Assembly (NCBI RefSeq): GCF_031143425.1
Contig: NC_090446.1
Coordinates: 1,028,103,066 to 1,028,167,065, forward strand
Origin: Pleurodeles waltl
Lineage: Eukaryota > Chordata > Amphibia > Caudata > Salamandridae
Length of the DNA stretch: 64,000 nucleotides
Direction of reading: 5' to 3'
How positions within the stretch are numbered: position 1 is the first letter of the stretch; each line of letters begins with the position of its first letter. Under the pieces are notes generated by a model. It saw only the letters and a list, made by a program, of their open reading frames with translations. It was not told the origin of the DNA and did not search any database. This document shows positions 44,400 through 58,347 of the stretch, one piece after another. Both the position numbers and the translations under genes were made by a program.

Positions 44400-44710
44400 C
44401 TGAAGGTTTTTTATGAATTCGTCCTCCTTGCAGTATGCAGTCAGCTCTTGGGGCAGAATACAAAGAGTAATGTTTTCCCAAATTTGTGTACTGATCTCCA
44501 GGCATCAGTATCAACCTGCAAATGGCTGGGGGGAGAGAGGGGGGGGGGGGGGAATGAATGAAACTTGTTAGGGGCACAGTTATCTGCCATAACCTGGTGA
44601 AGTGTGCCTTCTTTTTAAAAGGGTAAAGCATATTTGCTTTTGGATAGCATGCTTCAATACAGCGGACTATCCAATGAGCTACTGTTGCCTTTGCTTTAGG
44701 CAAACCTGAG
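44400..44710 (-). pseudogene. DIRS tyrosine recombinase scrap, antisense
   Basis: Minus-strand text KAKATVAHWIVRCIEACYPKA (44,635-44,700, quoted in part) resembles SKQSLSRWIVSCIMLCYQLA of the intact DIRS-E recombinase. It continues into a KAHFTR sequence (HSTR-like, near 44,590). A degraded WRSVHKF motif follows near 44,500. A 14-G run interrupts it at 44,539-44,552. Confidence 0.5.
44539..44552. repeat. Poly-G run of 14
   Basis: Homopolymer of 14 G after GGGAGAGA, within the DIRS recombinase scrap. Confidence 0.9.
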
Positions 44711-44719
44711 CAAATAATT

Positions 44720-47600
44720 CAATCAATTACAGTAAGCTGTTAATAATTTTTAAAGGTCTTAAGACTTGTGCAAATAATATCTAGTTGATCCCCTAACTTC
44801 TAAGGTGTGAAAGGACTGCGGAAACATGTATGTAAGACTATATGTGGGTTAACAGGAAAGTCTAATCTTAGACAGTAAATAAGATAAAGTTCTTAGATAT
44901 ATATTTGAATTCAGCACAGAATTGTGCAAAGTTCATTTGTACAGTAATTGTTGCTCACTCTCACTGCCGACAATAGCTACCAAAAGGTCCCTTTCCAAGA
45001 TAAAGGCTGGGGTGGTTCAAATTAAAAAGTGTCCAGAGTTCCAAGACCAGCACAATAACAGACAAGACAATGTATAAATCCCAAATAAAAGGCAAGGTCT
45101 TCTAACTCCTACATAGTCCTTTTTATTAAATCTCATTAGGGGAATTGTGAAAATAAATAACAAAAAAAAAAAAAAAATCAAAATCATCTTCTGTATGTTT
45201 ATTAGCGTGGATGAAAATTGGCGGTTCAGCTAATGGAAAGACATATGAAGCAAAGTGTCTTGCTTGATATGTTTGACAGAAAATTTGACCTGTAATGAGT
45301 AAGATGGTCTGAGGCAATAAAGTTCATTTCTGTTTTATGCTGTTTGAGTTTAGCAACTGCTATCAGAATTAGAGGTATAAAGGAAGAAGTCAAATAAATA
45401 TCTTTGACCAGTCTATGTAAAGAATGTTCAATTCTGGAGCGAGGCTGCACAATTTTTGCATTTGCATCGGCTGCAAACAAATCAAGATCTCAAAAGTCAA
45501 AAGTGGCAAAGGGGTCTGAAAGCAAGTTAAGTAACTTTATAATTCAGAAAGCACTAGCAGTCTTCCTGCAGACTTTCAGTTCAGCTTGTCTGCCTTCCAA
45601 TTCTGAAGTCATGGCAGGAATATCACCGACGGTTGTGTTTCGACAGCCATAAATCCTAGAATGTCTGTCCTTTCATGAGCCTTGGATCTCATTTCCTCAT
45701 TTGTGGATTTAATACATTGTGGTTTTGCATCTGCAACCATACAGAGCTGGAAAAAACGCCAGAGAACTAGACCGATGCCCTTAGGATCATAGTGGTGTGG
45801 TATTTTTGTTCTGTCCTGTCCTGTCCTTCCACTCTCAATCACAACTATCATCAACAGTTGGTTCATGTCTCAGTTTATGAAGAGTTTTGTAGAATGAATT
45901 GCCATTGATACATGTTTGTCTTTGGTGGCTCAAACGCAGAGGAATTAATTTAACTGACAACACCTGGCACCACTGTTCATCCAAACACTGTTGGAAAGGA
46001 TACGGGGGCCATTGAGACCTATGAAAATTATTTAATAAAAAATAGCAGGAGACTTGACCGTTGAACAAGAGTGGTCTTTGGATGCTTATCCTTGCTTTGC
46101 ACAGAACCTTCAGATTCAGATGAATCACTTTAGGCACCTTTCTAATCCCCCAATACACCTTCTTGAAAAAAAAAATTCATTTTTGATTTGTGTTTTTTTT
46201 TTTATCATTAGATATTTAGCTTGGGTAGACAATGATCTAGACCGAATTTTTCTAGACTTTGGAAATAACATGCATTAACAGGAATGAAAGAACGGAATCC
46301 TGGTTCAGGATCAAATCACATACAGAGAAGAAGAAGACTAAAATCGAAATATTGACAGCTCAAAACTCGAGAGCCCACAGTGGAGGCGCTAATACATTGA
46401 TTATTTTGTGTGTGGCAAAAACAGGGGCATTGAGTGTTAAACAGTCTTTGAATCCTCCCTCCTGGCTCAACTGTCTTCTAAATCGCTCTCCCCACGTCTA
46501 ATAGGTCGATGAGTTTCAAACCCATACAACTCAGGGGTTCTCCGAGGGACACAGTACACTGGATGTCACTGATACAACAAAAGAAAAAACTACTGCTTAT
46601 TCATCACTAATAAAATGAAGTGCCAACTGACTCTCTAAAACCATCTCCCTTCTACAGTCATCAGTACCTGGCAAACGCAGGATCTCCCAGCAGAAAAGAC
46701 TTCCTTATACCGGAAAAACTCAACAGCACTTAAGTGCTAATATTCTGAAGTAAAAAATGCAATATATATTTTGCACGGACCTATCCACCACATTAGTATC
46801 AAACCTACACCACGCCACAACCATAAGATAATTCAATTTTCAGCCAATCGAGATCAAATTGGCAAGGCGACATGCTTCAAAGTAAATGAATTCCTGCAAT
46901 CTATTCAATAGAGAAAAAGCTATATTCAAAATGGAATATTGAAAATTGGAAAGCCAACATGTTGGCTTGTTTGCAAATGCTCACTCAATCCAATATACTA
47001 GCACTTATTTTAAACTCTAACATAACTTCACATAGGGTTCGCTCAGTATCAAATTTAAGAAAAGGCAACATTGTAACCATCAGACATTCCTAAGAAAAAA
47101 GAAGTCTGTTCTTACTTCGGGAGCTGTGAAGCTTGATCAATCAATCAATGTCACCAATCCACATCGGAATTCACAATCCGCCAAACATACTACAATGGAA
47201 AAGGAAAAGGCGCTCTAAATGCAACACTCTACGGATAACATCTACCAAGTGTGAAATAAAGAGAAAGAGTGCTTACTTCTCAAACTAACTCCCACAGTAT
47301 AACTCAAACTGGGCTGTTTTAACTACTGTATAGCCTCTCCTGCAAAAAGACAAGGAAACCCATATCAGAACAAGTATATCCCCCTTTTAATGTGTCCTTG
47401 CACAGAACATGACATTAGTGGAAGGTCACTTAGCAGGACTGGTCTCTTTAACTCACTGTACCAAAGATAGTCCAATGTGTGCCAGTCAGAACCTTTTTTT
47501 CCCCCACACACGTGCAAGGTATTTTTCTATGCCTAAGTCGCATTCTACTACTGTCTCAGCAAATCCTTTGAGAACTTTCACAGTTCAGCAGTTATAGCTC
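44720..47600. other. No gene recognised; intron-like DNA
   Basis: AT-rich sequence with an A run near 45,163-45,177. Minus-strand frames at 45,226-45,480, 45,609-45,866 and 45,835-46,158 have no recognisable domain. It may include the far end of the large decayed ORF described at 47.6-53.0 kb, but nothing is convincing. Confidence 0.3.
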
Positions 47601-49789
47601 CAGGCTTTGTTCCAATTTTGCTCAGTGTCATCACCCGTAAGAATATGTGCCTTGATAAGAACACTGGGCATCTCCAGGTCAAGATTTTTGTCCAAAATAT
47701 AAAGCGGGATTAAGCGTCTTTTCTCACCTGATCCATAATGTATCCATAACTCTCACACTCCTTGACTTCAGAATATTGCGCAACACATCCAAGTAGCAAA
47801 ATAACATCTGTGTCATTTGATGGTACAATGGCTTGATTGGAACCTTTTCAAACATCCCACTCAGCATGTGGAACACCTAAAGTTCAGCTGCCTCCAATTT
47901 GGTGTTAAGTTCCTGAACAATATGGCCCATACCTTTTGAATAGCTCTCTGCATGCACCAACTCCTCAGACAATCATTCCACTTGCAATAATTGTAAATTC
48001 AGTGTTCACTGTATCATCACTAATGTTTTGGAGAGTTAACATCTCCAAGTTCATCTTGTTTGATGCTGATGACCAGAATTTATCACGTTTCACAGGTATA
48101 GGTGGTCAAATTGTTGATGCAGGCAAGGTCAATTGTTCCATTTGTAGATATTTGTTGGATTCTCTCATTCTTTGACAGATAGTTCAAGATAACTGTCAAA
48201 GAATGTGCAATGCAAGGTGCACACTGACTTTGATGACTGTAAAACAGTCTGAACTACCTCTCGGAAATTTTGCATAGATGAAATCTTGACCATTCGCAAT
48301 TGTGACATAGTCCACAACAACAGCAGTTTTCAATGAGGACACCTTTCCAAATTGAAAATCTTCAGGTGAAAATGTATTTTGAGCTCTTGTACCAGTTTAT
48401 GCTTCACTGGTTTGGTTGCAGCACCTCCATCAAGTAACGAGTTTGTTGGAAGAAGATCATGCCAGAGAAAGTCCTTGATAAATTCCCCCCTTTCTTTTGC
48501 TACATCCATCTCTGTATGTGCATGCGAAAGTTGTATTTTTGTAACCTGTTTTGTAGTGGTTGGCTAGACAAACTCTTACTATGACAAAGCGTGGAAGTTT
48601 AGCTTTAGTGATTATGTCAAACAGCCTTTTCCTCTTGCAATCCAAATCTCTCCTGCTTCAGTTCTGCATAAAGTTTTGATTCATGTTCCAGGGCATCTAG
48701 TATTCGCATCTTTATATAGTTATCCACATTGTTTGATCACACACTTGTATAGTCGCACAGACTCAGTCATTTCAAAGGGGTTTCCTTGCTACTGCATGAA
48801 ATGAAGAAGGCTGTCAACATGTTTAGTAAAACGTTCCCCCACTCTTTCGCACAAAGTATGTGGTGAGGAATAGTTTCACAATAGTCCATTAATTTTAAAA
48901 TTGTCATCTCTCTGAAAATCCTGAAATAGAAAGGACTTCATGGTAAAATGGCAGACATTAAGCAACATATCCACTTTTATATGCCAGACCAACAATTCCC
49001 TTGGAGCTTTTCTGTGACCTCTGGATCATCTGGTCCAGTTTCATATCTGGAGCAACAGCATTAACATTCCCCTCTGTCTTTCACCACAAAATGTGTTTGG
49101 GTGAATATTCTGTAGCGCTATGGTGTTCCCCCCACTAGCTTCTTCACTCTTACAAATACCAGGACCCATATCTCAGGTTGTTTATGCAATCAAATTTGCA
49201 ACACACAGTTATCAGGGACTCCACAGTCTTCATGTGCAGCTCCCAATCACCTGCCCGAGCAGTATGCAAGTTTTCCACTAACGCTATCACGTGAAAACAT
49301 TTCCCCAGTTCAGATTTTGTCACATTCTTCAACAAACTCTACAAACTTGTTTTTCAAGTTTTCTAATTTTGAAAAGAGTGTAATGAACATTGCCTGGCTT
49401 TGCATTATGTCTTCTGAATTAAGTGCACCCTGTGCCTTGTTCACTTCTGAGATAAGATATGCAAAACCTAATTTGTCATTCTTGTTTCAGAAAGAATTCC
49501 GACGCAATGTTTCTCAGTTATGAGCATACACCTTGTAAAGAACAAACATATTAAGTTCCGCTCAATTCTGACTGGACAGTTTTGCTTTCAAAGATTTCAG
49601 CCTCAATAAGTGCAGCATCTATGCCACATCCACTGAGAACTTCCTGCATGTCATAACACGAGTTTTGTCATGTGGAAAACACCCATCAATGGATAAAGAC
49701 CATCAAATTCTACTGGGCTGGACTGCTCATAACAAATGTCAGCTACAATACAGAAAACACCTTAATCACAGAAAATTGGCAGGATAGGC
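47600..49789 (-). pseudogene. Large uncharacterised ORF family, C-terminal remnant
   Basis: Minus-strand fragments, in collinear order from 49,740 down. ADICYEQSSPVEFDGLYPLMGVFHMTK lies near 49,650-49,745 (two halves). KCFHVIALVENLHTARAGDWELH lies near 49,220-49,300, then DVAKERGEFIKDFLWHDLLPTN near 48,440-48,510. FFDSYLELSVKE lies near 48,170-48,205. I recognise this style (DWELH, DLLPTN, FDSY..S-K motifs) from large, multicopy, uncharacterised proteins of cnidarians, fish and amphibians that look transposon-borne; I cannot name a class. Stops and frameshifts are frequent. The N-terminal part is at 51,695-53,050, displaced by an LTR-like insertion. Confidence 0.5.
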
Positions 49790-51694
49790 TGTGCAGTTAG
49801 CAGGCCTGGTGTGTGGTGAGCACCTATGGTGTTACCACCTTATACCAGGCCCAGGTATCCCCAATTAGTGAAATGTAGGCAGTGTCTAGGAAGCCAAAGC
49901 TCTCTAGAGGTAGCTGTGGATGAGCAACCAAGACTGATCTAGGAGACATGCAAAGTGTATGCAATACCACTCTAGTTACACAGCACTATCAGACATGAAA
50001 GAACCACAAAGTGTTACAAAAAGGTACTTTATTATAGAAACACAAACACTAGAATACTGATTAGGCAAACTCCCAACTGGAGGCAAGTAAACACATGAAC
50101 ATACACACATTAGCAATCAGTAAAGAGCATAGAAAACAATAAGCATTGGCAAAATAATAAGTAAACAGTGAGGGCCCTAGGGGAGGGTCAAACCATAAAC
50201 TAAATGGAGTGCCAGTAGTGGCAGGAGCCACTTCCCACCCTTCTGTGGGTGCAGAACAAGGTCGACGGTGGGCAAAGAAGGTCAGCAGTGCATCACCGGA
50301 GCTGAAAAGAAGTCCCAGAAGTAAGGCAAGTGATGTCCCACGTCAATGGTCGAGATGCAGAAGAAGCCTTGGCAAAAGCAAGATACGGAGAAGAAGGTTT
50401 ACAAAGCTGAAGAGCCAGCAAGGTCATCACTGAAGTTGCAGATTGTCCGTTCCTGGAGAGTCCAGTTGCAGTCCCATTGACCAGAACCGGAAGTTAACGA
50501 TGCAGAGGAGTCCTGCTGGAATCTTCCATGTCGAATCTGAGGACCCACCCAAGAGGAAACCCTAAATAGTCCAGGAAGGGAGAATTGGTCACCTAGCAGG
50601 TTGACCACCTATCAGGAGGGGGTAGTGATATCAGCTACCCGACCTGGCCACTCAGATGGCCCTAGGGGCCTCTGCCCACTTTGGATGCAAGATGGCAGAA
50701 TCAAGTGGCCACCCGGAAGAGTTCTGGGCACCATCCCTAGGGTCAGTCCCCTTTCCATTGTCCAGTTTCGCACCAGAAAAGGGACTGGGGGTGCCTGGAC
50801 TGGTGCAAACTGGTTTATGCAAAGCATACCAGGGGCTTAAGGAGGCTACCCCTCCCAAGCCATGTAACACCTATTTCCAAGGGAGAGGGTGTTACCTCCC
50901 TCTCCCACAAGAAATCCTTTGTTCAGCCTGAGCTGGTCAAGCAGCAGGATAACAGAAACCTGTCTGAGGGGTGGCAGCAGCACAGGCTGCCCAGAAAACC
51001 CCAGAAGATTGTTAGGAACAAAGCTAGGGATACTCTAAGGAGCCCCCGGAGTGCATGGAATTATACAACCAATACTGGAAACAATACTGGGGTATGATTC
51101 TGAAATGTTTGATACCAAACATTCCCAGGTTCTGAGTTACCATTATTTAGCTGGACATAGGCAGTGACCTGTGTCCAGTACACTGGTAAAAGGGCTCCCC
51201 AACACTTACAAAGTCCAGTGCAAAGAATCTGGCGTTCTTAGGGGCACATCTGCTCATGCAGGGGTGCCCTCACACACAGGTACCTGCTCCATGCCCTATC
51301 GTCTAGGAGGGCCTGCCATAGGGGTGACTTACAGTGACCTGGTGCAGTGACCTGTAGTGAAAGGGTGCATACACCTTTTCTCGCAGGCTGCAATGGCAGG
51401 CCTGCAGACTCATTTTTCATGGGCTCCCATGGGTGGCGCAATACATGCTGCAGCCCCTGGGGAACCCCTGGTGCCCCAATGCCCTAGGTACCCAAGTACC
51501 ATGTACTAGGAACAAATATGGGGGCAGCAGTATGACAATTGTGGGGTGTTCAAAGTCCTAAGCAACCAAATTTAGAGAGAGAGAGCACAATCATTGGGGT
51601 CCTGGTTAGCAGACTCCTAGTGAAAACAGTCAAAGCATACTGACAGCAGGCAATAAGTGGGATAACCATGCCAAAAAGAGGGTACTTTCCTGCA
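49790..51694 (-). mobile_element. LTR-like element (TGTAGGAA family), minus orientation
   Basis: A 1.9 kb copy of the same repeat found at 58,348-61,121, in the opposite orientation. The ends are degraded forms of TGTAGGAA...TTCCTACA (TGTGCAG at the left, TTTCCTGCA at the right). Shared blocks include GGTGAGCACCTATGGTGTTA and AGTGAGGGCCCTAGGGGAGG. A polyadenylation signal (TTTATT on the + strand) lies at 50,028-50,033. It splits the uncharacterised ORF between ...HQS and ...ADICYE. No protein is encoded; I could not define a target duplication. Confidence 0.6.
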
Positions 51695-53050
51695 GACTGG
51701 TGTTCAATTGCAATTGCCTCGAGTGACTTGAAAGTGCCACCAGATTTTACAGCATGAGCTGTTAACAAGTTCCTGCTCTGTACTATGTCATTATAACTTG
51801 TTGGTACACCAATCCTAATCATTGAAGTGATTTGCTCTCCAACTTTGCACTTGTCATAGATTGGGTGGGCAGTGATCATGTGCAGCGGAGTTTTCTTTTT
51901 GTGGTGATGTAATTCATAAAACATGATTTGGTTAAGACAGTACATTTGCACAGCATAAGCCCGTCGGTTCAAGGGAGTGTCTTCCACTTCTTCGCTTATA
52001 TCTTCAAAGCCATCATCTTCTGCTGTTGCTCCGAACTCAAGAAATTTAGTTTGTTACAGTTTTGATTTGCTGATATTAAACAATGATGTACAAAAAATGT
52101 TAAGACAACATCAGGCTTTCTTGTTGACTCCTATGATTTCCAGAGCTCGGGCATCACAAATTTTGTCATTAAGTCCAAAACCCAAATCTTTCAGGAAATT
52201 TCTTTAAAAGACTCCTGCTGATTTTACTCCATTTTGTAATCTTATTTTGGCAGCAAGAAATTCAAACTTCAAATCAGCCGAAAACAAAATAAATAGCTAA
52301 TTCTTCTTGTGACTGACAAAAAATTCTGTCACTGTACATTCTCACCAGAAAAATCTTAATTTCAATATTATGGGTCAATACAGTTTCATCAAGGTTGACC
52401 ATTATTTCTCCGATCTCACTGAGAGTGAACCTGTAGCCAGCACTCAAGTGTGGCTTTAAAACTTTATAGCTTTTTCAAAGAGTGCAAACTTAACTGAAGG
52501 CTAGTGGTTATGATGCTGCTGGGAGCTCACTGTACATTCAAATTTTCATTACAAATCCATTGCAGATACATTCACTTTAATGTTTACATCAGCTGCTCAG
52601 CTTAAAACTTCACCTTGGAAAAAATAGCTGCAGATAAAAACATGTATGCCCTTTGAGACTCACATACTCTGTACTTTGTTCTTTCATCAATACCTTTAGC
52701 CCTTGTTCTGGCGAAACCGCGGATAACGCACATTGAAGATTCTCTGCTTTCTGATCAGTTGTCTGAGATGGACGAGGGGTAGCCATTGACCTAAGTGGAT
52801 GGGCATGGGGTTTGTTGTCGCTTTCTCAGAACACTGATTCTTCTTGTGATTCACTGGTTTGTGCAATATTTGGCCATTTTTTTGCTTTTTTCCATTGTAT
52901 ACTACTAGTAGCACTTGTTAGTGATAACATGTTTGATCCTCTCCACCCATTAGTTTCAATCTTTTGTGAACTTTGCCTTGCCCCATTGCTGCAGCATCCT
53001 AAACTATCTTCTGTCCAAACGGAGTTGACATTAGCTTTTCTTTTGGATTA
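51695..53050 (-). pseudogene. Large uncharacterised ORF family, N-terminal remnant
   Basis: The upstream part of the gene continued at 47,600-49,789. The best-preserved frame (51,695-51,987) reads LNQIMFYELHHHKKKTPLHM, ITAHPIYDKCKVGEQITSMI and RIGVPTSYNDIVQSRNLL in sequence. Above it, near 52,400-52,450, AGYRFTLSEIGEIMVNLDETV is legible. The order and motifs fit the same family as the other half; function unknown. Confidence 0.5.
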
Positions 53051-53059
53051 GTTTGGCAT

Positions 53060-56000
53060 TTTTCTTTGTTGATAGAGTCCTCAGATTTATTAGTGTTGTT
53101 AGCAACACTCTGTCAGGAGGTAAAGATCCTATGCTACCACCTGGTTAGCTCAGGTTTATGAAATTGAATCAACAGAAAACCTGAAACAAAAACAATATTA
53201 AAATAAATTACCAATATGATGGCTAAAACACATTATAGAGCCACAATTTTGGAAAATGGTGGAAGGGTTGCTCTGAGGAGTTGTCTCTAAGACTACTTGA
53301 CCCACAAAACCTATGTTTTGACTTCAAAATGAAGTATGTAGGTCTCGTGGGTCCTGAAATATTACATTTTTAAAAATGTGATCCAGACAAAGAAAAATGA
53401 GCCCGGACTGCAATGTATACCCAAGCTAAATTACTGCTCTCGTGACACAAAAACGAACCAAAAATGAAACTATCTGGATAACTCTTATTTTTTTTTTGCT
53501 GAGGTATATTAAGGGGCCAGGCATAGTCAGCGGTTTGGTTCACGGGTCATTGAGACTGGTTGCAGAGTATTTCTCCTTGTTGACATGGGCCACACAACTT
53601 GTAGAAGATTGAGGGCTGTTTGTAAGCCTTGCAAAACGGTGAGTGGAAAGCTCGTACCATTGTAGTCCACTATGAGAAAACGTATTTGAGGCAAAAATTA
53701 CATTGTGTATGGATTAGGGTTTCCAATTTGCAACCTGTTGAAAAGCCAGTTTCTTAGTCGTGAAGTGGGAGCAAAGGAGAAGGAGAAATGGATGTGAGAA
53801 GAAACAGATGCAGAGAAAGAGTTAAAGAGCTCACGGTTTGCTTGGTGTAGTCTGCCTCCTAACAGACAAAGAGGAAGGAGGAAGGGAAAGTGGTGGGATG
53901 GAGAGACACAAAGTTCCTACTTGTGGTCCTTCAACGAGAGGACACACCCAGGAAAATTCTCTAATGCCTGTCCACTGGCACAGGGAAAGTCCCTCTAACC
54001 TCAGGGTCTATGAGCCCACACCTCCTGCTCTGTCGATTAAATAGGTGGAGGTGGTGCTCTTCAACAAGGTCTGAATAGTGCTTCCAGATACTGAAGTGGG
54101 AAAACTGTTCTTAGCCAGGCGAGAACTGTTCGCACCTCAAACACGCTTACGTGTAGACGCTGTATTGATGTGGCCCAAATTCCTGTGCTATCATTTTTCT
54201 CACATAGCTGCCACAGCGCAGCGAGGAGGCTTCCTTGGACAAGGTAGTCTGCAGAGGACTGAAAAGATAAACCATCTTGAGGGGAACAAGAAAAGTAAAG
54301 CGCAACCATTGTAGATGAGATGGATGGCCCAGCTATCCATCATGATGGTCTCCCAATTGGTAAACAAGTGGGTAACATAGTCCCCACCGAAAGATAGTGG
54401 GAGGGAGGGGGGGGGGGGGGTTTCAGGGGGTGGAGTGAGTCAGAGACCGAACATTTTGAGATAGTAAAGATGGCAAAGGACAGCGGGCTCTGGATTTGAT
54501 AATGCTGATGGAGACCATCAGATCAAACACTGCCACAAAAGAAGTAGTACAGCTACTGGCATACCTGAACTAGCTGAGACGTCTGTGCTTGGACTACTGA
54601 GGTCTCTAGCAAACCCAGAATTTCCAGTATTGCAGATGGAACTGGCAAAATCATGAGGTAAGATCTGGTTAGGAGGCTGTGGCCCTGCTATTCCTAAAAA
54701 GTTCAAAGGAGGAACTGGACTTCTCACAAAAAGCTGCTTGCCATCAAAAGCCATGTTCATCAGGGTGTTAGATGCCCATAGAATGGATTCAGAAATGGAA
54801 GTGCAGTGTGACAAAGATGACTTGTCACTGTATCCGTAGAACCTAAGTTATACTTCATCATCAGCTTTGAAGCATTCAAGCCAACACTGACTAAGATGGA
54901 AAATGACTTCTCTATGTGATCCTTGTGCACGCTCTCACTGCAGGCTTGAAACTGCTAGCTTAGGTCTAGCTTAAGCAACTGGTCCATTGGGTCCAGATGT
55001 TTTAACTCCCCAACTCGAAGGGTCAATGAAGGCATTTGGGTTCAGCTTGGTGGAAAGTTAGCCCAACCCACCAGGTTCTCTTGTGATGGGTGAGGCGCCC
55101 AAATCTTCAGAGAACCAACACTTTGTTTATGCCGTCTGGCTATTTGTTTACTGCTAGGCTAGAGAAGAGATTTAGCAAGGCATCCAAAACCGATTTCAGC
55201 AGAACCTTACTGAATGAAAGAGCTCTGCAAATAACAAAAAAGATACAAGAGCACAGAGAAAATATTTGACACTGGTGCTTTGGAGGGAAAAGTGAACTCT
55301 AAGGTTCACACAGTGCAGTGACAGAGACTTCATCTGCCTGGGCGTCAGAGGGGAATGTCCCCCTCCACAGACCTATCTAAGACCACTGTCTTTTATAAAT
55401 CAAAATAAACAACAGCATTAGAGTAAGACCACAGACCTAGATTATTGTCCAAGAAGAAGCCTTCCATGTAACCATGATCTCTTATCAGGCATGTTTATGG
55501 CATCAGACTCAAATCTGAAATGATCCTCTATATGGATGTATTTAAGAAGAAGCTGCTCATCAAGGCAAGCTCTGACCTACTCTTACTCTACCTGAATAAT
55601 TTGCTTCAACCTTGAGGGTGATGCTGGTAACTACTCTGAGTGCAAAGATCTCCTCAGAGGTCAGCGGTGCGGGCAGCACCTGAAGAACAAACTATGGTGC
55701 AGAGGCGGATGTAACCCTGAAGGAACTGGTCCATCCCTGGGAAGTGGGCAATGGGTCCTCAAGTGTCTTTATAGATTTCCACCACAGACTGACTTAAGGC
55801 CTCAAGCTGCAAACAAACAGAGCATGGAAATTCAGCTGGACGGCTGTTGGGGGAACAGTGCTTTAACAGTCCCACCAAAGTTTACTCAAGAAAGATAACA
55901 ATTCCTACAGCACCTTTTATGATTTTTGTGGCTAGTCCTTCTAGAAGATGTTAACCTTAACTATGGAGGTAAAAGAAATGACAACATAACGGAGAATTTT

Positions 56001-58347
56001 GTGAAAATACATTACATTGACAACCACTAGCATTCACATTGTAAGGCTATGGGACTGGATTAGAACCCAAAAGTAGCCATGCTTTACACCAAGGTGTATG
56101 TAGCAAGCCTGACCCAGTCGAGGGGAGTCTGTGTGAAGAAACTGCACTCTCCGCAAAAACTGCATGTTGCAGTACAATCTTTTGTTAGAGAGATTTTCTT
56201 AAATGTCATAACTGTCTGAACTATGGAAGAGAAGTAATGAAACAGTAAATTGTTATCAGAGAACTATTTGGTGATGGCAGTGAATCATGGACACATCCAA
56301 TTAGACAATTCTCCCAATACAATACAGTTCAGGCAAATGTATTTGCACAATAGACCGTGATTTATACACTATGCCGCTCTGGATGCAGGCTACACAGACT
56401 CTGAAAACTAACAGCAAAGCTGTCCTACGTATTACAGATGCCTGAGGTTTTGAACAGCAAACAGACCTTACAGACTAATATCTCAGACTGAAGTTTGGTC
56501 TATCAGGTTATACCAATGGCGCATGCTCAAGAACAAATTACATATTCTGAAAGCAATTAATCACTCGCAAACTCAGGTCTCAGACTGGCCCCTTAGACTG
56601 CCAACATTGCACAGGGCCAGATTTCAGACAGCAGAGGTATTCTGCATTTTAGAAGGTTGTCAAAGGATCAAGATATATATTTGATACAGAATTGGGCTCT
56701 TAGTCAACAAAGCTATTTCCATGACACTCCACTGTCATTTTCATAGAAACAGGACAGCAGTGATGTGCATATATCACAGAACTAGTACAAACTCTAGCAT
56801 CTGACACTAAACCTAATCCATGTTATGAAATATTACAAGCCAAAGCTTGCAACACAAGTGTTAAACCAACTTGTTAAATAAGAAACTATCTAAACATCTG
56901 GGGGTAAGATGCTTTCATATTTAAGGGAGTGTCTCAACAGTGGGTCATAAATATTACCTTGAGTACCTTGGGCATTGCTGTCAAGGCACTACAGGTCATG
57001 TGCGACTCCATTGGAGAGTTCTAGTGGTTAACCAACAGCACTCGGATTTTCAAACCCCTACTTACATTGGAAGAAGAAAACAATTTTTCATTAATAAAAC
57101 TAAGTTCTGCTGCTAACTCAGAACTAGCCAACTTGTACACAAGACATGGAGCTCTTTGGCAGCTATGTTCAAGCATGCAGTACATGTAGGCTTGGTTTCA
57201 GAGCGCTATGTTGTTGGTAGTAAGACTGCCTCTTAATGCCACTTTTATTCACACATCCACCTTTAGTGGCACACTGGATAGCCAAGCTTATTGGGCTTTG
57301 ACAGTAAGACAGTTTTTCATTGAGTTACCTGCTTTAGAGCAGTGCTTCTCTGTAAGCTCTGCTATTCAATGTTATAACTCGGCAAACTCAATTCAAAAGC
57401 TGTCTACCTTGCTGTTCACCCTGTGAGTATAATAATTTTTCTCACTTGTATCAACTTTAACATAAGAATCACTTTGCCAGCCAAACCTGCAGAAGAGAAG
57501 AACTAGTCACATTTTTTTGCATATAATTCAGTAAACTAAGGACATTAGAAAAGGGGATTAAAAGTACAGAAATGCAGTGATGTTTGCATACCAGACAGAA
57601 AATGTTCACTTTTCATCAGGAACATGGTAAGTTCTTTTGATATATTTCATAGAAGTTAACAATCTATAAATCATTAACTGAAGAAAAAAAAACAGACAAA
57701 AAATATATAGGCTGCTGCTTGAGCACAGATAGATACATTCTGGATAAAGGTTGGCAGGCTGGGAACACAGCCAGTGAGTTCAAAGTAGGTTATCAGCAGA
57801 ACTGGTGTTACTCCATTCCTTGTAGCTGTTAACAGTATTAAAACGTCATTTAGCTAGCGACTTAAAGCCTTCACCCCAGTTTTCTGCCCTACAGCTGCCA
57901 CTCAATAAGAGATTGGTAAAATGGAGATCATGCATACATAAAGAAGGCCACATTTCAGACAGTCACTGGCTGGACATAGCTATCTGTATGTGGAAATATC
58001 AGAGCAGGCTATCACAAATAAAATAAAAAGCTCCGACCCTACAATGGAGTACACTGCTGTCTGGCACCACCTCCCATGCACATTCTAGAACTTGGTAGGG
58101 GGTTGGAGACTGGGTGTCAGATGACACCAGATGCAAGCATAATAGTAGTAGCTACTTCTACTGCACATGCACACCCAAATGTTTTTTAAAAGGTGCAGGA
58201 GGGCAGGGTACATAAGCTAAGTGCATACTTCTTCAACACCACTATTTGAAATGGTTCAGTGGACTGTGTATGCTCCACATAAATGCATAGCCACTCTGTT
58301 CGGTTTAAAAAATAAAATAATTTAAAAAGCACAATTTAAACCAGGAC
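53060..58347. other. No gene recognised; intron-like DNA
   Basis: About 5.3 kb of moderately AT-rich sequence. It contains a 14-G run at 54,407-54,420. Minus-strand frames such as 54,518-54,814 include a FDGKQLF phrase that faintly recalls DIRS sequence, too weak to annotate. No PRKAR1A exon is seen. Confidence 0.4.
54407..54420. repeat. Poly-G run of 14
   Basis: Homopolymer of 14 G preceded by GGGAGGGA. Confidence 0.9.

Noticed and set aside
54518..54814. Minus-strand frame with FDGKQLF as a DIRS gene
   Set aside because: Only a few residues resemble the DIRS-D phrase; neighbouring sequence does not support it.
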